The position numbers and the translations under genes were made by a program. Positions 44,014-52,397 of a stretch of DNA of 64,000 nucleotides are shown here, in pieces; position 1 is the stretch's first letter, and every line of letters begins with the position of its first letter. The notes beneath the pieces are model-generated. The model ran no database searches, had not been told where the DNA came from, and saw only the letters and a list, made by a program, of their open reading frames with translations. The DNA is from Pseudomonas sp. ok272 (lineage in GTDB: Bacteria > Pseudomonadota > Gammaproteobacteria > Pseudomonadales > Pseudomonadaceae), in NCBI RefSeq assembly GCF_900109995.1, contig NZ_FOCB01000011.1:7133-71132 (forward strand), in the 5' to 3' direction.

Positions 44014-45624
44014 ATGAGTCAGGACAATCTGATCGAAGTGCGCGACCTGTCTGTCGAGTTTGTGCTCGGTGAACGGGTACAGCGGGTGGTCGAAGGTGTC
44101 AGCTTTGACATCAAGCGCGGCGAAACCCTGGCCCTGGTGGGCGAAAGCGGTTCGGGCAAATCGGTGACCGCGCACTCGATCCTGCGCCTGCTGCCCTACC
44201 CCCTGGCCCGCCACCCCAGTGGCACCATCAATTACTCGGGCCACGACTTGCTGGGCCTGAAGGAGAAGACCCTGCGCCACATCCGTGGCAACCGCATTGC
44301 GATGATCTTCCAGGAGCCCATGACTTCGCTGAACCCGCTGCACTCGATCGAGAAGCAGATCAACGAAGTGCTGGGCATCCACAAGGGCCTGACCGGCAAA
44401 GTGGCGACCCTGCGCACCCTGGAACTGCTGGAACTGGTGGGCATCCCCGAGCCGCACAAGCGCCTCAAGGCCCTGCCCCACGAACTGTCCGGCGGCCAGC
44501 GCCAGCGGGTAATGATCGCCATGGCCCTGGCCAACGAGCCGGAGTTGTTGATCGCCGACGAACCCACCACCGCGCTGGACGTCACCGTGCAGTTGAAGAT
44601 CCTCGAACTGCTCAAGGAACTCCAGGCGCGCCTGGGCATGGCCCTGCTGCTGATCAGCCATGACTTGAACCTGGTGCAGCGAATTGCCCATCGGGTGTGC
44701 GTCATGCAGCGCGGGCGCATCGTCGAACAGGCGACCTGCGAGGAACTGTTTCGCGCCCCGCAGCATCCGTACACCCGGGAACTGCTGGCCGCCGAACCGC
44801 GCGGCAACCCGGCGACCAATGACGTCGGCCCGCCGTTGCTGGAGGTCGAGGACTTGAAGGTGTGGTTCCCGATCAAGAAAGGCTTCTTGCGCAACACCGT
44901 CGACTACGTCAAGGCGGTGGATGGCATCAACTTCAGCCTGCCCCAGGGCCAGACCCTGGGCATCGTCGGCGAGAGCGGCTCAGGCAAATCCACCCTGGGC
45001 TTGGCGATCCTGCGCTTGATCGCCAGCCGGGGCACGATCCGTTTTGAAGGCCAGGCGCTGGACCGCCTGTCGCAGCAACAGGTGCGGCCACTGCGCCGGG
45101 AAATGCAGGTGGTGTTCCAGGACCCCTTCGGCAGCCTGAGCCCACGCATGTGCGTCAGCCAGATCGTCGGCGAAGGCCTGCGCATCCACCACATCGGCAC
45201 GCCGGCCGAGCAGGAGCTGGCGATTATCGCCGCCCTCGAAGAAGTCGGCCTGGACCCCGAAACCCGCAACCGTTACCCCCACGAGTTCTCCGGCGGCCAA
45301 CGCCAGCGCATCGCCATTGCCCGGGCCTTGGTCCTCAAACCGGCGCTGATCCTGCTGGACGAGCCCACCTCCGCCCTCGACCGCACCGTACAGCGTCAGG
45401 TGGTTGAACTGCTGCGCAGGCTGCAAAGCAAGTACAACCTGACATACCTGTTCATCAGCCATGACCTGGCCGTGGTGAAAGCGCTCAGCCACCAGTTGAT
45501 GGTGGTCAAGCATGGTCAGGTGGTCGAACAGGGTGATGCACAAAGCATCTTCGCCGCCCCGCAGCATCCGTACACCCAGCAGTTGCTGGAGGCGGCATTC
45601 CTGGTCCCGGAAACCGCCGGGTAA
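44014..45624 (+). CDS. nppD: Fused double ABC ATPase, YejF type
   Basis: This 536-aa protein joins two ATPase domains that are separate in many oligopeptide importers. Domain 1 (about 1-265) has Walker A GESGSGKS, signature LSGGQRQR and Walker B LLIADEPT. Domain 2 (about 275-536) has GESGSGKST, FSGGQRQR and LILLDEPTSALD. AGGAAGTG lies just before the ATG. It energises NppBC. In PAO1 fabI follows; here a tandem REP array and unrelated genes do. Confidence 0.95.
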   Translation: MSQDNLIEVRDLSVEFVLGERVQRVVEGVSFDIKRGETLALVGESGSGKSVTAHSILRLLPYPLARHPSGTINYSGHDLLGLKEKTLRHIRGNRIAMIFQEPMTSLNPLHSIEKQINEVLGIHKGLTGKVATLRTLELLELVGIPEPHKRLKALPHELSGGQRQRVMIAMALANEPELLIADEPTTALDVTVQLKILELLKELQARLGMALLLISHDLNLVQRIAHRVCVMQRGRIVEQATCEELFRAPQHPYTRELLAAEPRGNPATNDVGPPLLEVEDLKVWFPIKKGFLRNTVDYVKAVDGINFSLPQGQTLGIVGESGSGKSTLGLAILRLIASRGTIRFEGQALDRLSQQQVRPLRREMQVVFQDPFGSLSPRMCVSQIVGEGLRIHHIGTPAEQELAIIAALEEVGLDPETRNRYPHEFSGGQRQRIAIARALVLKPALILLDEPTSALDRTVQRQVVELLRRLQSKYNLTYLFISHDLAVVKALSHQLMVVKHGQVVEQGDAQSIFAAPQHPYTQQLLEAAFLVPETAG

Positions 45625-45644
45625 ACGCCACCGCAGCCCTCCCC

Positions 45645-46005
45645 TGTAGGAGCGAGGCTTGCCCGCGAAGACATCGACACATCCAACATCAACGCCGCCT
45701 GACACACCGCCTTCGCGGGCAGGCCCGCTCCCACAAGGGAGCTGAGCCAGACACCGGATTTGTGTCCACCGCAGCCCCACTGTGGGAGCGAGCCCGCTCG
45801 CGAAGAGGCCGGCACATTCAGCATCAACACCGCCTGACACACCGCCTTCGCGGGCAAGCCCGCTCCCACAAGGGATCTGCGCCAGACACCGGATTTGTGT
45901 CCACCGCAGCCCCACTGTGGGAGCGAGCTTGCTCGCGAAGAGGCCGGCACATTCAGCATCAACACCGCCTGACACACCGCTTTCGCGGGCAAGCCTCGTT
46001 CCTAC
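45645..46005. repeat. Tandem REP array, about three copies of a 135-bp unit
   Basis: REP pairs starting near 45645, 45780 and 45915 are joined by a repeated spacer (AGACACCGGATTTGTGTCCACCGCAGCCCC; starts at 45750, 45885 and, altered, 46021). Arms mix the GGGCTTGCCC and GAGCCCGCTC subtypes. This array lies between the convergent nppD and molybdoenzyme genes and is unrelated in spacer to the one at 10.7-11.3 kb. Confidence 0.9.
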
Positions 46006-46055
46006 GAGGGAGCTGCGCCAGACATCGGGTTTGTGTTCGCCGCAGCCCCCCTTTC

Positions 46056-48224
46056 TTAGGTCGCGGCCAGTTGCAACGGCAGCTCGCGCAAGCGTTGTCC
46101 GGTCAGGGCGAAGACGGCGTTGGCCACCGCTGGCGCAACCGGTGGCACGCCGGTTTCGCCGATGCCTCCCGGCTTGTCGGTGCTGGGCACGATGTGCACC
46201 TGTACCACTGGCATTTCGTTCAGGCGCAGCACTTGATAGTCGTGGTAGTTGGACTGCTCGACCATGCCGTTCTTCAAGGTCAGCTTGCTGTGCAGGGTGA
46301 ATCCCAGGCCAAAGGTGATGCATGACTCCATCTGCGCGGCGATGCTGGTCGGGTTGACCGCGATCCCGCAATCCACCGCGCACACCACCCGGTGCACGCG
46401 AATGGTCTGACCCTCCCTCGACACTTCGGCCACCTGCGCCACGAAGCTGCCAAAGGACTCATGCACCGCCACGCCCAGCGCGTGCCCGTCCGGCAGGGGT
46501 GCCTTCCAGTTGGCCTTCTCCACTGCCAGGTTCAGCACCCCCAGGTGGCGCGGATGGTCCTTGAGCAAGGCACGGCGGTACTCCACCGGATCCTTGCCGG
46601 CCGCGGCGGCCAGTTCGTCGACCAGCGACTCCATGACAAACCCTGTGTGGGTGTGCCCCACCGAACGCAGCCACAGCACGCTGATGCCAGTCTGCGGCGA
46701 ATGCAGTTGCACCTGGTGATTGGCCAGGCCGGTGAGGTAGGGGCTGTCGGCCACGCCCTCGACCGAGGTCTTGTCGACGCCATCCTTGACCATGGTCGCT
46801 GCAAACGAGGTGCCGGTCATGATCGATTGGCCGACCAACACATGCTGCCAACCCACCGGCAGGCCGGCGCTGTCCAGGCCGATGCGCGCGTGATGGAGGA
46901 ACGCCGAGCGGTAGTAGCCGCCACGGATATCATCTTCGCGCGACCACACGGTTTTCACCGGACTGCCGGCGGCCTTGGCCACCTGCACGGCTTCGGCCAC
47001 GAAGTCCGAGGTCGGGTTGGCCCGCCGCCCGAAACCACCGCCGAGAAACTCGGTGTGGATCACCACCTGCTCGGGCTTGAGCCCGGTGATCTTGCCAGCG
47101 ATGAGCTGGTCCAGGGTCTGGAACTGGGTGCCGGTCCAGATCTCGCACTGATCGGCGGTGATTTTCACCGTGCAGTTGAGCGGTTCCATCGGCGCGTGGG
47201 CCAGGTACGGCACGTGATACTCGGCCTCGACGGTCTTGGCCGCCTTGCCCAGCGCCGCCGTCACATCCCCGGCCTGGCTCGCCGAGGCGCCGGGGGTGGT
47301 CGCCAACTGGCGGAAGCGCTCCAGCAAGGTGGCACTGTCGAGGTTGGCATTGGGGCCAAGGTCCCAGTCGACTTTCAGCGCATCGCGGCCCTGCTTCGCC
47401 GCCCAATAGTGATCGGCCACCACCGCAATGCCCGTCGGCACCTGCAGCACTTTGTGCACCCCGGGCAGCGCCAGGGCTGCCGTGCCGTCGAAGGACTTGA
47501 CGCTCGCGCCGAACACCGGCGCCCGGGCGACCAGCGCGGTCAGCAAGCCATCGAACTGCACGTCCATGCCGAACTTCGCCTGGCCGGTGATTTTTTCCGG
47601 GGTGTCGAGGCGCTGGGTCGGCTTGCCGATGAGGGTCCAGTCCTTAGCCTCCTTGAGTTTGATCGTCGAGGGGTCCGGCACCGGCAACTGGCCGGCGTCA
47701 TTGGCCAACTCGCCATAGGTGGCACGGTGCGTCCCGGCAATCACCACTCCAGGTTCGGTACGGATTTGCGAAGCGGCGACGTTGAAGCGCTTGGCCGCCG
47801 CCTCGATCAACATCAGTCGAGCCGCCGCGCCCGCCAGGCGGTAACGGTCGAACTCCATCCAGGTCGAGGTCGACCCACCGGTGATCTGCATGCCGCCGAA
47901 CGCCGGCAAGCCGTACTTGGCCGCCGAGGCTGGCGCGTGCTCGACGCGGATCTTGCTCCAGTCGGCGTCCAGTTCCTCGGCAATCAGCATGCTCAGGCCG
48001 GTCCAGATGCCCTGGCCCATTTCCGAGTGGCCGATCAACAGGGTGACGGTGCTGTCGGGGGCGATACGCAGGAAGGCGTTGGGGGCAAAGTCCGCCTCCC
48101 CCGCCATGGCGGCGCGCGCGAACCGATTGCCCGCAGGGATGACAAGCGCCACCACCAGGCCCGCACCGAGCATGGCGCTGCCCTTGAGGAATGAACGGCG
48201 GGAGGTATCGAGGCGTACATTCAT
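46056..48224 (-). CDS. Molybdenum hydroxylase large subunit (isoquinoline oxidoreductase beta-like)
   Basis: The 722-aa protein is a xanthine-dehydrogenase-family molybdopterin subunit of the IorB type. It has a Tat signal (RRSFLKGSAM at residues 9-18), so the enzyme is likely periplasmic. Typical segments are LLIGHSEMGQGIWTGLSML, FLGGGFGRR and the active-site Glu in GGIGETGVPPVAPAV. The substrate is unknown, probably an N-heterocycle or an aldehyde. It starts two bases after the iron-sulfur subunit gene. No XdhC-type maturation gene is adjacent. Confidence 0.9.
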   Translation of the reverse strand: MNVRLDTSRRSFLKGSAMLGAGLVVALVIPAGNRFARAAMAGEADFAPNAFLRIAPDSTVTLLIGHSEMGQGIWTGLSMLIAEELDADWSKIRVEHAPASAAKYGLPAFGGMQITGGSTSTWMEFDRYRLAGAAARLMLIEAAAKRFNVAASQIRTEPGVVIAGTHRATYGELANDAGQLPVPDPSTIKLKEAKDWTLIGKPTQRLDTPEKITGQAKFGMDVQFDGLLTALVARAPVFGASVKSFDGTAALALPGVHKVLQVPTGIAVVADHYWAAKQGRDALKVDWDLGPNANLDSATLLERFRQLATTPGASASQAGDVTAALGKAAKTVEAEYHVPYLAHAPMEPLNCTVKITADQCEIWTGTQFQTLDQLIAGKITGLKPEQVVIHTEFLGGGFGRRANPTSDFVAEAVQVAKAAGSPVKTVWSREDDIRGGYYRSAFLHHARIGLDSAGLPVGWQHVLVGQSIMTGTSFAATMVKDGVDKTSVEGVADSPYLTGLANHQVQLHSPQTGISVLWLRSVGHTHTGFVMESLVDELAAAAGKDPVEYRRALLKDHPRHLGVLNLAVEKANWKAPLPDGHALGVAVHESFGSFVAQVAEVSREGQTIRVHRVVCAVDCGIAVNPTSIAAQMESCITFGLGFTLHSKLTLKNGMVEQSNYHDYQVLRLNEMPVVQVHIVPSTDKPGGIGETGVPPVAPAVANAVFALTGQRLRELPLQLAAT

Positions 48225-48226
48225 GA

Positions 48227-48688
48227 TCACGCCTCCTTGAACTGGGCGGCACGCTTGATCGCTGCCCGGATCCGCGGGTAGGTGCCGCAGCGGCACAGGT
48301 TTCCCGACAGCGCCTGGTCGATGTCGCTGTCGGTCGGCGATGGGGTCTTGGCCAGCAACGCCGCCGCCGACATGATCTGCCCCGACTGGCAGTAACCGCA
48401 CTGGACCACATCGATCTCGGCCCAGGCCCGCTGCACCGGGTGCGAGCCATCACTGGACAAGCCTTCGATGGTGACAATTTTCTGCCCGCCACTCACCGCC
48501 GCGGCCGGGGTGATGCACGAACGCAGCGGCGTGCCATCGACGTGCACGGTGCATGCACCGCACTGCGCCATGCCGCAACCGAACTTGGTGCCCGTCAGGT
48601 GCGCGACATCGCGCAGGACCCACAGCAGCGGCATGTCCGGGGGCACATCCAGGGGGCGATCCTGGCCATTGATGTTGAACGTCAGCAC
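48227..48688 (-). CDS. Molybdenum hydroxylase [2Fe-2S] subunit (IorA-like)
   Basis: The 153-aa electron-transfer subunit has two [2Fe-2S] clusters. The ferredoxin-type set is CGMAQCGACTVHVDG with a fourth Cys at SCITP. The helical-domain set is CGYCQSG and CRCGTYPRI. It has no signal peptide, as expected if it is carried out with its Tat-tagged partner. It is the first gene of the pair and divergent from the AraC gene and the sigma-factor remnant. Confidence 0.93.
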   Translation of the reverse strand: MLTFNINGQDRPLDVPPDMPLLWVLRDVAHLTGTKFGCGMAQCGACTVHVDGTPLRSCITPAAAVSGGQKIVTIEGLSSDGSHPVQRAWAEIDVVQCGYCQSGQIMSAAALLAKTPSPTDSDIDQALSGNLCRCGTYPRIRAAIKRAAQFKEA

Positions 48689-48877
48689 GATTATCTCCTC
48701 GGGCGATCAGGATTCACGGTGTCCTGGGTGACGCATCGCGCAGGTCACAATGGCCGGCGCGTGCGTTGGCTTATTCGTTGAGCTAAGCGCAATTTGCTCC
48801 TCAGCGGGCTCGACACGACCATCGGTCAGCCGCTACAGCGTTGCGCCCTCCTATCGATGATAGCAACCCACATAAAA

Positions 48878-48896
48878 GCAAACCAATATCATTTGC
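48878..48896. promoter_or_regulatory. Fur-box-like 19-mer
   Basis: GCAAACCAATATCATTTGC matches the consensus GATAATGATAATCATTATC at 11 of 19 positions and has GCAAA/TTTGC ends. It lies about 90 bases upstream of the FecI-like remnant, where a Fur site is expected for such genes. The rest of the gap between 48689 and 49124 shows no other gene. Confidence 0.45.
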
Positions 48897-48985
48897 AGAG
48901 CCTCGAGCCATTTGACTTAATCGCGATCGATTCCGATTAAGATCTTTTCGTCGCTTCCCCACCCAATGGACCTGTGCTCTTGATG

Positions 48986-49079
48986 ATGGCCGTCGACACT
49001 TCCCCCTCTGCATTCCCTCTACGCCAGCCACCATCGCTGGTTGTACGAGTTGTTGCGCAGGCGCCTCTGCAATGCATTG
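48986..49079 (+). pseudogene. Remnant of a FecI-type ECF sigma factor start
   Basis: From 49008 one frame reads LHSLYASHHRWLYELLRRRL and then CNAL. This is the pattern of FecI-family N-termini (E. coli FecI: FESLYGTHHGWLKSWLTRKL). The likely start MAVDTSPSAFP at 48986 is in another frame, so a one-base shift separates them. After CNAL the similarity stops, and the AraC gene begins 46 bases later. No later sigma region, fecR or receptor gene is present. Confidence 0.6.
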
Positions 49080-49124
49080 TCTTTGACGTACACTCACGCG
49101 CAGACCGTCAAAGGAGCTTCGTCG

Positions 49125-49958
49125 ATGCCATCCACGCCGCCCAAGAACCCCGACCAGGCCCCGCGCTTCTGGCGCGACGACGCCCTGCCCTTCATCGAGG
49201 CGCGCGCCATCGCCGACGGCCGCAAGGTCTGCTACACCCGCCACGCCCACGAACAATTTTCCATCGGTGCGATCACCGCTGGCAGCAGCACCTACCTGCA
49301 CGAGCAATCGGCGTTCGAGGTGCAGGCCGGCACCGTCGTGCTGATGAACCCCGGCGATGTGCATGCCTGCAACCCCATCGACGATCAACCGTGGTCGTAC
49401 CGCATGCTGTTCATCGATGCGCCCTGGTTGACCGACCTCCAGCATCAACTGGGGTTCAGTGCGCAGTTGGACTTTCGCCGCTTCGCCACCACCCACACCA
49501 CCGATGGCGAACTGTTCGAGGGTCTCAACCAGTTGTATGCGGTGCTGATCGACGACCAGGCCTCGACCCTGCATAAACACAGCGCCGTGGTGGCCTACTT
49601 CACCGACGTGCAGATCAAGCTCAACCCGGCGCAGGTCAGCGTGCGTGAGCCGAACTTCAAGCTCGAACGCGCCGCCGACTATATCCGCGACCACTGCACC
49701 CAGGCCGTTAAGTTGGAAGAGATCTGCGCGGCGGCGGACCTTTCGCCCTCCTACCTGATCCGCGCGTTCAAGCAACACTACGGCATGACGCCCCATGCCT
49801 ACCTGGTCAACCGGCGTATCCAGTTCGCCCGCGAGCAACTGCGCCAGGGTCGACTGATCGCCGATGTGGCGCTGGAGGCCGGGTTTGCCGACCAGGCGCA
49901 CTTCCAGCGCGCGTTCAAACAGCACCTGGCCGCGACACCCGGTCAGTATCGCGGCTGA
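49125..49958 (+). CDS. AraC-family transcriptional regulator
   Basis: The 277-aa protein has an N-terminal cupin-type effector domain (AraC_binding: HAHEQFSIGAITAGSSTYLH, then VVLMNPGDVHACNP). The C-terminal double helix-turn-helix (about residues 180-277) has KLEEICAAADLSPSYLIRAF and IADVALEAGFADQAHFQRAF. AAAGGAG lies 9 bases before the ATG. Its stop abuts the convergent LysE gene without a gap. AraC regulators of this type often control a neighbouring LysE-type exporter, so that pair is the likeliest link. Confidence 0.92.
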   Translation: MPSTPPKNPDQAPRFWRDDALPFIEARAIADGRKVCYTRHAHEQFSIGAITAGSSTYLHEQSAFEVQAGTVVLMNPGDVHACNPIDDQPWSYRMLFIDAPWLTDLQHQLGFSAQLDFRRFATTHTTDGELFEGLNQLYAVLIDDQASTLHKHSAVVAYFTDVQIKLNPAQVSVREPNFKLERAADYIRDHCTQAVKLEEICAAADLSPSYLIRAFKQHYGMTPHAYLVNRRIQFAREQLRQGRLIADVALEAGFADQAHFQRAFKQHLAATPGQYRG

Positions 49959-50546
49959 TCAAGACAGCAGCAGGTAGCCGGCACTCAGCGCCAGCAACGC
50001 GGCCATCACGCGGTTGAACAAACGCATGCCGCCGGGGTTGCTCAGGTACTGGCGCAAAAACGTGCCGGCATAGGACCAGCACGCCACCGACGCGTAGCAC
50101 ACCACCATGTACACCCCGGCAAACTGCCAGATCAGCGTGGCGTCACCGTCAGCGACAAACGCCCCCATACCCGCCACACACGCCAGCCACGCCTTGGGGT
50201 TGAGCCACTGCATCAACGCGCCATAGAGCATTGTCGGCGCCTGCCTGGAATCCTTGGCGCTGAGCCGCCCGTCATCGATGGCCAGCTTCCAGGCCATGAA
50301 CAACAGGAACGCCACACCGGCCATCTGCACTCCCCGCGTCAACCCCGGCCAGCGCGTGAGCAGTTCATGCAAGCCCACGCCCATCAGCACCAGCAACAGC
50401 ACAAAGCCCAGGGTGGCCCCGAGCACATGGCGCTGGCTGGCGACAAAGCCGTACTGCGCGCCGCTGCTCAAGGCGACGATGTTCACTGGGCCCGGGGTAA
50501 TCGAGGCCGCCAGCGCAAAGGCGGCCATGGAGAGGATCAGACTCAT
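49959..50546 (-). CDS. LysE/RhtB-family amino acid exporter
   Basis: This 195-aa inner-membrane protein has six predicted helices. The LysE signature is AASITPGPVNIVALSSGAQYG near residues 13-33, and QWLNPKAWLACVAGMGAF comes later. It should export an amino acid or a related small molecule, not identifiable here. The ATG at 50546 fits the family length; the longer frame to 50606 would add 20 residues without a ribosome-binding site. Confidence 0.93.
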   Translation of the reverse strand: MSLILSMAAFALAASITPGPVNIVALSSGAQYGFVASQRHVLGATLGFVLLLVLMGVGLHELLTRWPGLTRGVQMAGVAFLLFMAWKLAIDDGRLSAKDSRQAPTMLYGALMQWLNPKAWLACVAGMGAFVADGDATLIWQFAGVYMVVCYASVACWSYAGTFLRQYLSNPGGMRLFNRVMAALLALSAGYLLLS

Positions 50547-50764
50547 TGCACGTGTGCTCCACACAAGTTGGGGGATTCCCCGGCTCCCAAGGTAGAAGCA
50601 CGCCACCGGCGTGTATTGAAGAAAACGACCCTCCGGCGGTTCAACCGAACGCCTGCGTCACAGCAGTGTCATTAACCCTAATGGGCTCGTGGCGAACCTG
50701 CCGCCCCCAGACAGCGCGGCCCACGGCCTGCGCTCTGCCGAATCCATGCATAGGAGATCCACCG

Positions 50765-51049
50765 ATGGTGACTCACTACAAGACCGCCGGGCACCTGGCC
50801 TGCGGTCATCACGGCAAGCACCTGATTTCGACCACCGAGTTTGCCCGCGTCAAATGCCGCAGCTGCCGCAACACGGACGCCTTCAAGGACGCCCGCCGCG
50901 ATGCCCGCAACGCCGCACGCCGGGCAGCCCGCCGAGCCAAGGTCGCCCATGCCTCGGTCGATTGGCGCACGTCATGGATCCAGCGCCTGACCGACATGCC
51001 CGGCCAACAGCGCCTGCCACGGGGGTTTAGCGGGCAGCCGTTTGTTTGA
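50765..51049 (+). CDS. Small Cys/His- and Arg-rich protein
   Basis: I do not recognise a named family in this 94-aa protein. Residues 13-34 hold C-G-H-H and C-R-S-C in zinc-ribbon-like spacing. Residues 38-60 are very basic (DARRDARNAARRAARRAK). This looks like a small nucleic-acid-binding protein. AGGAG lies 7 bases before the ATG. It stands alone between the LysE and dienelactone hydrolase genes. Confidence 0.7.
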   Translation: MVTHYKTAGHLACGHHGKHLISTTEFARVKCRSCRNTDAFKDARRDARNAARRAARRAKVAHASVDWRTSWIQRLTDMPGQQRLPRGFSGQPFV

Positions 51050-51200
51050 GGGCGGGCTCCCAAACTGGTCCGCGGTGAATGCTAATCCCGGGGCCACCCA
51101 CACCCCACCGGAGAAGGGGTTTACAGGCAGGCATCGGGATAAAACCTGCTTTACTTTGGCAAACCCCGGCCATGCCTGCTGATTGAATGGGAGTGCACCC

Positions 51201-52088
51201 ATGACTCGCCTCACCGCCAAGGACTTTGCCCCTGAACTGCTGGAGCTGTACGACTACTACGCCCACGGCCGGATCAACCGGCGCGAGTTCCTCGACCGCG
51301 CCGCGCTGTTCACCTTCGGCGGGCTGACAGCCTCGGCGTTGCTGGCGGCGCTGAGCCCCGACTACGCCCTGGCGGAGCAGGTGGAATTCACCGACCCCGA
51401 CATCGTCGCCGAGTACATCACCTACCCCTCGCCCAAGGGCAACGGCCAGGTACGGGCTTATCGGGTGCGCCCGGCCAAGGCTGTCGGCAAGGTGCCGTCG
51501 GTGGTGGTGGTGCATGAGAATCGCGGGCTCAACCCGTACATCGAGGACGTGGCCCGGCGCCTGGCCAAGGCCGGGTTTGTTGCGCTGGCCCCCGATGGCC
51601 TGAGCTCGGTGGGCGGCTACCCCGGCAACGATGACAAGGGCCGCGAACTGCAACAGACGGTCGAGCCGACCACGTTGATGAACGACTTCTTCGCCGCCAT
51701 TGAGTGGCTGATCGCCCATGACGCCACCACCGGGAAAGTCGGCATCACCGGCTTCTGCTACGGCGGTGGCGTGGCCAATGCCGCCGCCGTGGCCTACCCG
51801 GAACTGGCCGCGGCCGTGCCCTTCTACGGTCGTCAACCAGAGGCCAAGGACGTACCCCGCATCCAGGCTCCGCTGCTGTTGCACTACGGCGAACTGGACA
51901 CGGCCATCAACGAAGGCTGGCCGGCCTACGAGCAAGCCCTCAAGGCCAATGGCAAAACCTACGAGGCCTACGTCTACCCCGGCGCCAACCACGGTTTCCA
52001 CAACGACTCCACCCCGCGCTACGACAAGGCCGCCGCCGAGTTGGCCTGGAGCCGGACACTGGCGTGGTTCAGGCGCTACCTGGCTTAG
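51201..52088 (+). CDS. Dienelactone hydrolase family protein
   Basis: The 295-aa alpha/beta hydrolase resembles YghX-type dienelactone hydrolases. The nucleophile Cys lies in GFCYGGG, the Asp in YGELDTAIN and the His in GANHGFHN, the Cys-Asp-His triad of the family. The N-terminus contains RREFLDRAALFTFGGLTASA (residues 28-47), similar to a Tat signal but with a long leader. It is not beside the ben/cat genes, so a role in catechol breakdown is not implied. GGGAGTG precedes the ATG. Confidence 0.92.
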   Translation: MTRLTAKDFAPELLELYDYYAHGRINRREFLDRAALFTFGGLTASALLAALSPDYALAEQVEFTDPDIVAEYITYPSPKGNGQVRAYRVRPAKAVGKVPSVVVVHENRGLNPYIEDVARRLAKAGFVALAPDGLSSVGGYPGNDDKGRELQQTVEPTTLMNDFFAAIEWLIAHDATTGKVGITGFCYGGGVANAAAVAYPELAAAVPFYGRQPEAKDVPRIQAPLLLHYGELDTAINEGWPAYEQALKANGKTYEAYVYPGANHGFHNDSTPRYDKAAAELAWSRTLAWFRRYLA

Positions 52089-52110
52089 GAGAGCGGGCCC
52101 GCTCGCGAAG
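52088..52110. repeat. Single REP arm after the dienelactone hydrolase gene
   Basis: GGAGAGCGGGCCCGCTCGCGAAG is one arm without an inverted partner. Between here and 52397 no gene is visible. Confidence 0.6.
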
Positions 52111-52359
52111 ACGCCAGCACATTGCCCCTTGATCGCGCGTAGCTCATGTCCTTGCATGGGCACTTGACCACGAGGTTGGAGTACCCCGGCTTTTTTCGGC
52201 AGTTGCCCGGCCTGCGCCACCCCGAACAGGGCCTACAACGATAGAAGTGAACCTAGCTTGATCAACGGCATGACGGGCCTGCTGTGAGCGTGGACGGGAG
52301 GTCAAACCGCCACCCTCTAACGAGCAAATGCCGGGGAACGATATAAGGCGTATCCGAAA

Positions 52360-52386
52360 GGACGCACTGGCGCAGGCCGTGCGTCC
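52360..52386 (-). terminator. Hairpin after the PotF-like gene
   Basis: The stem GGACGCAC/GTGCGTCC (8 bp, 11-base loop) is followed by TTTC on the minus strand. It starts 12 bases after the stop codon of the PotF-like gene, as a Rho-independent terminator would. Confidence 0.6.
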
Positions 52387-52397
52387 CACAGCTGGCA

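Noticed and set aside
45516..46383. Repeated small frames over the second REP array
   Set aside because: They are translations of the repeat and of the antisense of the molybdoenzyme gene.
49041..49124. N-terminal extension of the AraC protein from TTG at 49041
   Set aside because: The extension is in frame but resembles a FecI start, not an AraC protein; the ATG at 49125 has a strong AAAGGAG.
51201..52088. Dienelactone hydrolase as part of the catechol pathway
   Set aside because: It is 17 kb from the cat genes, carries a Tat-like N-terminus, and the ortho pathway for plain catechol does not need it.
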